Part shown: positions 55,859 through 64,000 of the stretch, one piece after another
Position numbering within the stretch: position 1 is the stretch's first letter
How the letters are laid out: the number at the start of each line of letters is the position of its first letter
Origin: Pseudodesulfovibrio indicus
GTDB lineage: Bacteria; Desulfobacterota; Desulfovibrionia; Desulfovibrionales; Desulfovibrionaceae
Direction: 5' to 3'
Assembly (NCBI RefSeq): GCF_001563225.1
Contig: NZ_CP014206.1
Location: 2,841,001-2,905,000, forward strand
DNA length: 64,000 nt
Translations under genes and position numbers: made by a program
The notes under the pieces: model-generated
What the model was told of the DNA's origin: nothing
Seen by the model: only the letters and a program-made list of their open reading frames with translations
Database searches by the model: none

Positions 55859-55910
55859 GGAATGTATCCTCCTCAAAACGCCTGGGCAGGCGCGTAAATA
55901 TGGCACTTTG

Positions 55911-55995
55911 TGGTGCGGGCGGAGGGACTCGAACCCCCAAACCGTGAGGTACCAGATCCTAAATCTGGCGCGTTTACCAATTCCGCCACGCCCGC
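55911..55995 (-). tRNA. tRNA-Leu, anticodon UAG
   Basis: An 85-base sequence folds as a tRNA with a GCGGGCG/CGCCCGC acceptor stem, the anticodon stem CCAGA/TCTGG and loop TTTAGGA (anticodon TAG, codon CUA), a long variable arm typical of Leu, and GGTTCGAGTCC in the T arm. The terminal CCA is encoded. It lies 52 bp upstream of tig. Confidence 0.95.
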
Positions 55996-56009
55996 AAAAA
56001 GAACGTGAT

Positions 56010-56038
56010 GTTTAAGCAAGCTCTCGCTGATATGTCAA
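56010..56038 (-). promoter_or_regulatory. Promoter for tRNA-Leu and tig
   Basis: On the minus strand perfect TTGACA (56038-56033) is followed by a 17-base spacer and TTAAAC (56015-56010). Transcription would start about 8 bases before the mature tRNA 5' end. Confidence 0.65.
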
Positions 56039-56066
56039 CCTAAAGGGGAGCCGGAAGCGCGGAAAT

Positions 56067-57446
56067 CTATATCACGTCGGGGCTTTTGGCCATTTTCGAG
56101 GCGACTTTCCGCAATTCGACCAGCAGTTCATGCACATCACCCGCCAGGAAATAGACCACCGGCTCCCGACCAAAGCCGCCCGGATCGCCCACCGCCCGGA
56201 CCGAACCGGCGTCCGCAAGGGACGAGAGAACCGCGAAAGCGCCCCACTCCTCGAACCCGCCGGAATCGCCCGACGCATAGGCGGGCGCGTTCTCGCGGTC
56301 CATCCAGGCGATCTCAACCCCCAGCTCCTCCAGGGCGCGGAGCAGCTCGTCCCCGGCCCCCAGTGTCATGGCGCACCCCATGCCGGGGCACACCCGGCGC
56401 GCGGAGAGCAACAGGGCCGCGGTCCTTGGGCAGCTCCCGAACTCCGGGTAGCCGACCACGTCCACCTGGTCCCTGGCCGTGGTGATGAAGCCGCCGGAGA
56501 ACCCAGCCACGTCCGAAAGCCGGTCTGCAAAGGGTACGGCCACGGCCACGTTTGCCCGGCCGCGTGGGAGCATGGCCCGCATCCCGGCGGCGCTGGAGAG
56601 CCGCCTGCCCAGGTCGTCCACCGAAGCCAGGACCGACGCCCTTGCCCGCTCCTTGATCCACGGCGCGAGGTGGTTGGGCGGTCCGCCCCCCTCCCCCAGC
56701 CGGAATCCGGCGCGCAGGGCCAGGTTGAGGTATTCCTGCGCCCGCAGGATGGCCGCCCCCATATCCAGGCCGAATCCCAGCCCGGTGGCGATGGCCGCGG
56801 ACAGGGTGCAGCCCGTGCCGTGGGTGAAGATGGTGTCCACCCGCTGCTGCATGAACGGAATCGGCTCCCCGCCGGAATCCATGAACCAGTCGGTGACCGC
56901 CGGAGAGTCGTTGTGCCCGCCCTTGATGAGCACCGCCTTGGGCCCCATCTTGAGCAGCAACCGGGCCGCCGTGAACGCGTCTTCGCGGGTCTCGATCTTC
57001 ATGCCCGTGAACAGCTCGGCCTCCGGCAGATTCGGGGTCAGCAAATCGGCCAGGGGAAACATGTGGGTCCGCATGGCCTCCACGGCGTCCTCCTGGAGCA
57101 GCCTGGCCCCGGAGGTGGCCACGCAGACCGGGTCCACCACCAGGGGAAAAGTCTTGTTTCCGAGCAGGCCGGCCACGGCCTCGATGATGGGGGCGGAAAA
57201 CAGCATGCCGGTCTTGGCCGCACCCACCCGGATGTCGTCGAGCACGGTTTTGAGCTGCAAGGCCACGAACTTGGCGGACGGGGCGTGGATACCGGTCACG
57301 GTCGCGGTGTTCTGGGCGGTCAGGGCGGTGATCACGCTCGCGCCGTAGCCGCCGAGCATGGTGATGGCCTTGATGTCGGCCTGGATGCCCGCGCCACCGC
57401 CGGAATCGGACCCGGCAATGGTCAGGATGCAGGGAATTCGGTCCAT
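56067..57446 (-). CDS. thiD: Hydroxymethylpyrimidine (phosphate) kinase fused to ThiN-type thiamine phosphate synthase
   Basis: A 459-residue fusion. The N-terminal half (about 1-255) is ThiD, a ribokinase-fold enzyme phosphorylating HMP and HMP-P: it starts TIAGSDSGGGAGIQADIK and has the GTGCTLSAAIA anion hole. The C-terminal part (about 270-459) matches ThiN domains that couple HMP-PP and thiazole phosphate in place of ThiE. The two halves together could perform late steps of thiamine synthesis. No TPP riboswitch was seen upstream. Confidence 0.92.
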   Translation of the reverse strand: MDRIPCILTIAGSDSGGGAGIQADIKAITMLGGYGASVITALTAQNTATVTGIHAPSAKFVALQLKTVLDDIRVGAAKTGMLFSAPIIEAVAGLLGNKTFPLVVDPVCVATSGARLLQEDAVEAMRTHMFPLADLLTPNLPEAELFTGMKIETREDAFTAARLLLKMGPKAVLIKGGHNDSPAVTDWFMDSGGEPIPFMQQRVDTIFTHGTGCTLSAAIATGLGFGLDMGAAILRAQEYLNLALRAGFRLGEGGGPPNHLAPWIKERARASVLASVDDLGRRLSSAAGMRAMLPRGRANVAVAVPFADRLSDVAGFSGGFITTARDQVDVVGYPEFGSCPRTAALLLSARRVCPGMGCAMTLGAGDELLRALEELGVEIAWMDRENAPAYASGDSGGFEEWGAFAVLSSLADAGSVRAVGDPGGFGREPVVYFLAGDVHELLVELRKVASKMAKSPDVI

Positions 57447-57478
57447 GGTTCAGCCTCCAAAAAAAACAACGATCATCG

Positions 57479-57496
57479 GCAGGTGATATCACCTGC
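57479..57496. repeat. 18-bp perfect palindrome upstream of thiD
   Basis: GCAGGTGATATCACCTGC is fully self-complementary and lies 33 bp before the thiD start, and about 50 bp past the stop of the RHH-like gene. It may be an operator, or part of a weak terminator as a T8 tract follows 15 bases later on the minus strand. Confidence 0.45.
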
Positions 57497-57545
57497 AACC
57501 GACAATCGCAGCAAAAAAGGGGGAGAGACGGTCAAAGCCGTCGAT

Positions 57546-57974
57546 TTAGCCGCAGGAAAGCTTGACGTAATCTTCGATGGAGACGCCGTTCCACGCCTTG
57601 CTGACCCAATACGCCGTGGCCCAGATCATCAGGGCGGTGGCCTGGAGGTCGGTCAACCGGCGCAGTTTCACTTCGAGATTGGATTTGCTGGCCCCGTGCT
57701 GGATGTGCACGCTGTGCTCGTCGCAGGCCTCCTCGACCCGCAGGAGCAGATACGCCTGCTTGGACTGGTTGGGCAGCAGCTTCACTTCCTTGTGGGATTC
57801 GAGGATGGTTTTCAGCTCGGCGACGGAGAAGTCGCTGGAGACGTTGCGGATGGACTTGAAAAAGACATCCACGGCCCACGGCAGGATGAACTCGGCGCCG
57901 GCGCTCTTGGTCTTGAAATAGTCCTTGAGCCACTTTTCCTGATCATGGGTAATTCTAGCAGCGACCTGGGGCAT
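57546..57974 (-). CDS. Putative ribbon-helix-helix-type small regulator
   Basis: A 142-residue protein. The start (PQVAARITHDQEKWLKDYF) has the strand-helix pattern of RHH DNA-binding proteins, followed by a helix (ILPWAVDVFFKSI). The rest is mixed alpha/beta with no family I recognise. Its promoter overlaps an inverted repeat, which fits autoregulation. The DNA-binding role is inference. Confidence 0.6.
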   Translation of the reverse strand: MPQVAARITHDQEKWLKDYFKTKSAGAEFILPWAVDVFFKSIRNVSSDFSVAELKTILESHKEVKLLPNQSKQAYLLLRVEEACDEHSVHIQHGASKSNLEVKLRRLTDLQATALMIWATAYWVSKAWNGVSIEDYVKLSCG

Positions 57975-58024
57975 ACCGTCTCCTCCAAAGTGAACCGGCG
58001 AAACTGACTACCTGTAGTATATTT

Positions 58025-58062
58025 GGCAGTAGCTATATAATTGAAACTGCCGAATCAATCAA
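58025..58062 (-). promoter_or_regulatory. Strong promoter with overlapping inverted repeat for the RHH-like gene
   Basis: On the minus strand TTGATT (58062-58057), 17-base spacer, TATATA (58039-58034). GGCAGT (58025-58030) and ACTGCC (58046-58051) form an inverted repeat spanning the -10 box, a likely operator. Confidence 0.65.
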
Positions 58063-58099
58063 GAGTTTTTCTAGAAGAAGCTTGAATCAATTCCAGATT

Positions 58100-58987
58100 C
58101 TAGCCGTTGAAGACCGTCTTCAACTGGCGGAACAGGGTCAGCAGCAGCGCGTCGGGCGCGTCGTTGCCGTCGATGTTCAACCGGATGATCTCGGTGACGA
58201 TGTTCCGGCTGGGCGTAATCGTCTTCTTGGCCACAAGGATGATGTTCTGCTCCCGGCCCTTCTCGCGGTCATCCACGCGCACCACCAACACCCAATGGGA
58301 GTCCTGTTTCTTCCAGGAGGTCTCCACGGTGACCATGGCGGATTCCTTGCGTTCGATGAGCTGAACGAACGCCTCCAGGGAGAAGTGCTTGTTCCCCTTG
58401 CCCTGAACGCCCAAAAATTCGCCGCCAGAGCGGATGACCAGCGGGCTGGACAGGAATTCGGCGGGCGGAAAGTCGATGGACGCCCCCTCCTCCCCGCCGG
58501 AAAGCTTGCGCTTCAGCGAGGCGACCTCTTCACGCAGCGCCCGGACCGACTCCGCCTGTCGACCGGCCTCGGCCTCGCGCTCGGCGCGGAGCGCGGCCAC
58601 CTCGTCGCGCAGGGACCGGATCTCGCTCCGGAACAACGACTGGTTGTCCAGCACGTCGGACATCCGAGCCAGAACACCGGCCAGCTCTTGAAATCCCGCC
58701 CTCGGCTCACCTTGATCAAAACATTGATCAGGCTGTTGATCATTCAATAACACACTGAATTTAAGAGCTAATTCCCTTTCAATTTGTTCAGTGGACCAAT
58801 TGTCGTTGAACATCTCTCGAATCCTCCTGAATATCTCCAACACCTCGACGGGATACCGCGTACGGCGCCCGCCGCCACCTTCGGACGGAATATATTTTTC
58901 AAATTTATCCTTGTAGTAGACGATGGTAGACGGCGGTATGTCCAACTGCCTCCCAACCTCTCTCAAGCTGATAAATTTCTTATTCAT
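58100..58987 (-). CDS. MerR-like HTH regulator with coiled coil
   Basis: A 295-residue protein. Residues 1-70 form a MerR-type winged helix (SLREVGRQLDIPPSTIVYYKDKF, then RRTRYPVEVLEIFRRI). A central coiled coil (about 105-165) is rich in Glu, Arg and Ala heptads. A C-terminal domain (about 175-295) of unknown type follows. I start at ATG 58987 because the earlier in-frame ATG (59029) falls inside the -10 box of the likely promoter. The gene contains three TGATCA palindromes. Confidence 0.75.
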   Translation of the reverse strand: MNKKFISLREVGRQLDIPPSTIVYYKDKFEKYIPSEGGGGRRTRYPVEVLEIFRRIREMFNDNWSTEQIERELALKFSVLLNDQQPDQCFDQGEPRAGFQELAGVLARMSDVLDNQSLFRSEIRSLRDEVAALRAEREAEAGRQAESVRALREEVASLKRKLSGGEEGASIDFPPAEFLSSPLVIRSGGEFLGVQGKGNKHFSLEAFVQLIERKESAMVTVETSWKKQDSHWVLVVRVDDREKGREQNIILVAKKTITPSRNIVTEIIRLNIDGNDAPDALLLTLFRQLKTVFNG

Positions 58988-59025
58988 GCCGAAAACGCCT
59001 TGTTGATCATTATTCTTCACTTTGT

Positions 59026-59054
59026 TCATAATTGAGAACCAGCAAGCCTGTCAA
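59026..59054 (-). promoter_or_regulatory. Promoter of the MerR-like gene
   Basis: On the minus strand TTGACA (59054-59049), 17-base spacer, TATGAA (59031-59026). TGATCA palindromes lie just downstream (59005-59010) and upstream (59073-59078). A perfect TATAAT also occurs near 59063-59068, without a good -35. Confidence 0.6.
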
Positions 59055-59098
59055 CAAAAAATTGATTATAACTGATCAATACTGACCATTCCGTTGGA

Positions 59099-59136
59099 CA
59101 AAAAAAGGGTGCGGCATCTGACGATGCCGCACCCTT
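59099..59136 (-). terminator. Rho-independent terminator of the coiled-coil membrane protein gene
   Basis: AAGGGTGCGGCATC (59105-59118) pairs with GATGCCGCACCCTT (59123-59136) around TGAC, with a T tract on the minus strand. It is 25 bp past the stop at 59161. Confidence 0.9.
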
Positions 59137-59160
59137 GCGATTGCCGAGAAAGACGGATTA

Positions 59161-59598
59161 CTATTTTTCGAGCTCTCCCCGGACTTCCTTGAGGGACTGC
59201 AGAATCTCCTGCATCCGATCCCGAAGTTGCTGGTCTTCGAGAGTGTTGCCGAGGTAGGCGGCCTTCATGGCCATCTCATTGACCATGCCGTGGGCCAGCA
59301 GCTTTTTCATCTGGACCGGGACGCCCTCCTCCATCTGCACCATGCGCTGGTCCAGGGTGGAAATATCGTTGCGCATTTCGCCGAGGCTCTTCACCTCTTC
59401 GGTCAACCCGGCAATGTTTCGGTTCATGCCGAAGAAAAAGATGACCAACAGGACCACGACGAGCAGCGACACGACGATCGCCACCTTGCTCATGTCCTTG
59501 TTGGTTGCAGCCTCACCGGCAATCTGGCGCTCGCATTCCGCGGACTCGCCGGATTTGACGGTCTCTAACTTGTGAACCTTGTTACCTTCGGCACTCAT
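59161..59598 (-). CDS. Small single-pass membrane protein with coiled coil
   Basis: A 145-residue protein: charged N-terminus, one membrane helix (about 35-58, KVAIVVSLLVVVLLVIFFFG), then an extended helical region (LTEEVKSLGEMRNDISTLDQRM) typical of short coiled coils. No family recognised. ATG 59598 has GGAG at a good spacing; ATG 59610 four codons earlier is possible. Monocistronic, with its own terminator. Confidence 0.7.
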   Translation of the reverse strand: MSAEGNKVHKLETVKSGESAECERQIAGEAATNKDMSKVAIVVSLLVVVLLVIFFFGMNRNIAGLTEEVKSLGEMRNDISTLDQRMVQMEEGVPVQMKKLLAHGMVNEMAMKAAYLGNTLEDQQLRDRMQEILQSLKEVRGELEK

Positions 59599-59745
59599 AT
59601 CGTTCTCCATTGTATTTACTTGCTTCGATCTCCTCGCCTCAACTTTTGATCCTATACTAAACACTGACTGAGGAATCAAGAGTGGTGGCGGTTTTGTCCG
59701 GGCAAAAGCCTGCCTCCCATTAGAGGACATATAATTCTTAACTTG

Positions 59746-59790
59746 TAATACGTATTAACTTGACACACTGAATTGAATGACGGATAGAAT
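59746..59790 (+). promoter_or_regulatory. Candidate mucR promoter with palindrome
   Basis: TTGACA (59760-59765) and TAGAAT (59785-59790) are 19 bases apart, longer than ideal. The palindrome TAATACGTATTA (59746-59757) abuts the -35 box. The whole 155-bp region is AT-rich, the kind of DNA MucR/Ros proteins bind. Confidence 0.45.
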
Positions 59791-59885
59791 ACAAAAGTGA
59801 TTGAACTTTTATATAACAACTATGATCCAGTGAATGCCGTTGTATTGACTACATGACCTGAAAACCATTCATCAAGGAGTTTGCG

Positions 59886-60278
59886 ATGGAAGATTATCTG
59901 CAAGAAGCATTGGAGATCGTCAAAGCGCAGGCTGGTGTCCGCACCATGACGGAGGAAGAAATCACTTCCATGGTGCAGAAACTGGCTGCCGGCATCAAAG
60001 CCATTGCCGAGGGCGAGGTTCTTGAGAGTGCCGCCCCGGCCACCGTTGATCCGCAAAAGGCCATCCGTGAGAAGTCCATCCTTTGCTGTGCATGCGGAAA
60101 ATCATTCAAGGTCCTGACCAAGAAGCATCTGTCCACCCACAACATGACTCCGGAAGAATACCGCGAGCATTACGGGTACAAGAAGAAACTCCCCCTGGTC
60201 TGCAAATCCCTTCAGCGCGAGCGTCGCAAGAAGATGAAGGAGATGCAGCTTTGGACCAAACGCGGCAAGAACAAATAG
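59886..60278 (+). CDS. MucR/Ros family zinc-finger transcriptional regulator
   Basis: A 130-residue regulator. Its Ros-type zinc finger uses C67, C70, H81 and H85 in CCACGKSFKVLTKKHLSTH, followed by MTPEEYREHYG, the family's conserved tail. The N-terminal part is the oligomerisation region. MucR proteins bind AT-rich DNA and act as H-NS-like silencers, often repressing their own gene; the AT-rich upstream region fits. It is followed by a terminator. Confidence 0.9.
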   Translation: MEDYLQEALEIVKAQAGVRTMTEEEITSMVQKLAAGIKAIAEGEVLESAAPATVDPQKAIREKSILCCACGKSFKVLTKKHLSTHNMTPEEYREHYGYKKKLPLVCKSLQRERRKKMKEMQLWTKRGKNK

Positions 60279-60293
60279 CCCCACCAAAAGCAA

Positions 60294-60328
60294 AGAGGCC
60301 CGGAACAGAATTCCGGGCCTCTTTTTTT
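60294..60328 (+). terminator. Rho-independent terminator of mucR
   Basis: AGAGGCCCGGAA (60295-60306 region) pairs with TTCCGGGCCTCT, followed by T7 at 60322-60328. It touches the convergent TetR gene end (60327). Confidence 0.88.
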
Positions 60329-60962
60329 ATTTCTTGAGCGTTCGTTCGAGCATCAGATCCACGGTGTCCTCGATGCGCTTCCACCCTTCCTCGGATTGAA
60401 GCGACACCCCGCCAAGGGTACGGTGCTTCCTGGAACGGACGGCAAGGAAGTTCATGGCACCGGCCATGATCAACACCAGTGCAGTCAAATCCACCTCTTC
60501 CGGCGGGTCCTCATCCATCAGCTCGAAGAACTCCAGGGCGGTCCTGACTCGGTTCTCCTCCAGGGCGCGGGTCAGATCGTTTCGCTCGATAGCCTCCCAA
60601 GCAAGGATCTCCAACGTCAGGGGACGTCGTAGAATCGCCCGCAGATAGCGCTTGAAGAAGAGCGAAAAGAGCTTGTTCGGCGGCAGACTCCGGATGGATT
60701 CGCTGTCACCGCCCATGAGCTCCTCTCCCGAGGGCCAGAACTCCAGGGTCCGGCCGTATTCGGCAACCAGCCCCTGCAACCCGCTGAAGTAGCGGTAGAT
60801 AAGTTTTTTGTCCACGCCCGCCTCGCGAGCGATCTGATTCACCCCTAGACGCTGGAATCCAACCTCGGCAATGACCTTGCCGACGGCCTTGACCAGCTTC
60901 TCCTTGGTGATCTCCTTATTCCGAATGGGAATGACCTTTGGTACCGCATTGAGATGTGCCAC
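60327..60962 (-). CDS. TetR/AcrR family transcriptional regulator
   Basis: A 211-residue repressor-type protein. The N-terminal HTH (EKLVKAVGKVIAEVGFQRLG, then REAGVDKKLIYRYF) is the TetR signature. The C-terminal ligand-binding part has no clear subfamily. I start it at GTG 60962 because GGGGAGGAA lies 3-10 bases before it; ATG starts upstream would add an unusual N-terminus. No target gene is adjacent on either side. Confidence 0.85.
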   Translation of the reverse strand: MAHLNAVPKVIPIRNKEITKEKLVKAVGKVIAEVGFQRLGVNQIAREAGVDKKLIYRYFSGLQGLVAEYGRTLEFWPSGEELMGGDSESIRSLPPNKLFSLFFKRYLRAILRRPLTLEILAWEAIERNDLTRALEENRVRTALEFFELMDEDPPEEVDLTALVLIMAGAMNFLAVRSRKHRTLGGVSLQSEEGWKRIEDTVDLMLERTLKK

Positions 60963-61520
60963 GGTTCCTCCCCTTTTCTTATAGTAATGGTCGTCGCTTG
61001 TTTCAGTATCGCAAACGAACACGCCATCAGCAATGAGAATCACCTTAAATCCGAGATGAGACGCCCTTCCGCCCACTGCATCCAAGCATAGGCCTTCAAT
61101 TCGGCCACCAGGCTCTCCTCACGCTCGTCCCTTTGGGATGAGCGCCCAATGCCGCGCACTCATCCGTCAGAGCCCCATGGTTCGGTGCTTTGAAGAGCTG
61201 GTCGAAGGTGCGCTTCTCAGGAACGGGATCACAACGTGTTGGTGCCTCCAACGGCTTCCCTCGAAAAAGGGAAAGTCGACCGTCCCCTCTGACACGGCTC
61301 CTTGGCACCAGAGAACACCGGTACCCGCTCACCGGCCTTCCTGGCGCACCAACAGCGGCTCTCTCCCCGCGTCCGCACGGACAAGGCTTTCGAGAATGGG
61401 TCAGCCGGTCATTTTTCGAATGGGCGGGTGAACGCAGCGTATTAGGTCATACGTGAGGACCACCCGCTCTTTCGGGAAATGGGCGGATGGCCTGCTCTCG
61501 GAAGCCGCCGCCCGCCGGGC
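60963..61520. other. 558-bp stretch without a supported gene between the TetR gene and the rRNA terminator
   Basis: No frame here has both a good start signal and a recognisable protein. The minus strand contains short protein-like runs in different frames (FDQLFKAPNHGALTDE near 61160-61210, then SLVAELKAYAWMQWAEGRL near 61050-61110). This is what a decayed gene would look like. CGCTCATCCC and GGGACGAGCG make a hairpin near 61121-61143. Confidence 0.5.
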
Positions 61521-61554
61521 AAAACAAAAGCCCCCAGTCAGAGACTGGGGGCTT
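61521..61554 (-). terminator. rRNA operon terminator
   Basis: AAGCCCCCAGTC (61528-61539) pairs with GACTGGGGGCTT (61543-61554), with a T-rich tract on the minus strand. It lies 9 bp past the 5S rRNA. Confidence 0.9.
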
Positions 61555-61562
61555 GAAATATT

Positions 61563-61677
61563 CCTTGGCGGCGACCTACTTTCCCACACGCTACCATGCA
61601 GTATCATCGGCGATGGAGGGCTTAACTACCGGGTTCGGAATGGGACCGGGTGTACCCCCTCCTCTTTGGCCACCAAG
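61563..61677 (-). rRNA. rrf: 5S ribosomal RNA
   Basis: About 115 bases on the minus strand. CTTGGTGGC at the 5' end pairs with GCCGCCAAG at the 3' end. The interior has the conserved CCCATTCCGAACCCGG and GGGAAAGTAGGTCG segments. Ends are set by the terminal helix and could be off by one or two bases. Confidence 0.95.
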
Positions 61678-61745
61678 AAAATTTGGTGAACGTAGAGTTC
61701 GAATATATAGTCAATAGGGAGAAGAGAGAATTCCATTAGTTGTTA

Positions 61746-64000
<2,255 letters not shown>

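Noticed and set aside
57447..57545. TPP riboswitch before thiD-thiN
   Set aside because: The conserved CTGAGA and ACCTGA-type segments are missing; only a palindrome is present.

Overview
The window comes from a high-GC, Gram-negative chromosome. Gene content, gene order and protein character most resemble a marine sulfate reducer of the Desulfovibrionaceae, probably Pseudodesulfovibrio or a close relative. Supporting signs are a MucR/Ros-type zinc-finger regulator, paired phenylacetate-CoA ligase and tandem-ACT genes, chemoreceptors with unusual C-terminal sensor domains including H-NOX, a tig-clpP-clpX-lon block behind tRNA-Leu, and BamD/Aat/ClpS as Gram-negative markers. The taxonomic call is recognition, not a database match. 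Most genes lie on the minus strand and most long plus-strand frames are GC-driven shadows.

Layout. 1-5 kb: edge-truncated beta-CASP metallo-hydrolase, LOG-family protein, EamA transporter, OsmC, and a chemoreceptor with a C-terminal Cache-like domain. 5-8 kb: zinc-ribbon protein, gpmI, rsfS, nitroreductase. 8-10 kb: phenylacetate-CoA ligase broken by an 83-bp duplication/insertion, behind a leader with terminator and possible antiterminator helices, then a tandem ACT protein. 10-15 kb: periplasmic binding protein, CPBP protein, Hpt protein, MATE exporter, cardiolipin synthase. 15.0-15.4 kb: two inverted copies of a palindromic repeat. 15-21 kb: dapB, ligA, K+ channel, uvrB. 21-25 kb: a clpS-clpA-aat unit holding three parts of the bacterial N-degron pathway. 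25-27 kb: CYTH protein, crcB, DUF190. 27-32 kb: H-NOX chemoreceptor, cheA, cheB. 32-38 kb: DUF2062, EF-G, unknown protein, bamD, trxB, trxA. 38-46 kb: tsaD, fbp, Cache-like lipoprotein, TPR protein, ftsB-like, small protein, pgsA, Mrp-type ATPase, DUF368, pcm. 46-50 kb: CBS protein, M23 peptidase, unknown protein, degenerate ADP-ribosylglycohydrolase-like protein. 50-56 kb: lon, clpX, clpP, tig, tRNA-Leu. 56-61 kb: thiD-thiN fusion, then a run of small regulators (RHH-like, MerR-like, MucR, TetR) and a coiled-coil membrane protein in AT-richer DNA. 61-64 kb: 5S and the 3' three quarters of 23S rRNA on the minus strand, running off the right edge.

How they work together. Protein quality control dominates: trigger factor, ClpXP, Lon, ClpA with its ClpS adaptor, and Aat. 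Chemotaxis is the second theme, with two transducers of unusual architecture next to CheA and CheB. The strongest unusual observations are the H-NOX chemoreceptor whose distal-pocket tyrosine matches O2-binding H-NOX proteins, the interrupted phenylacetate-CoA ligase and its possible attenuator, an MshEN-like insert in CheA, five TGATCA palindromes in and before the MerR-like gene, and the inverted palindromic repeat pair. I found no CRISPR array, prophage or insertion sequence.
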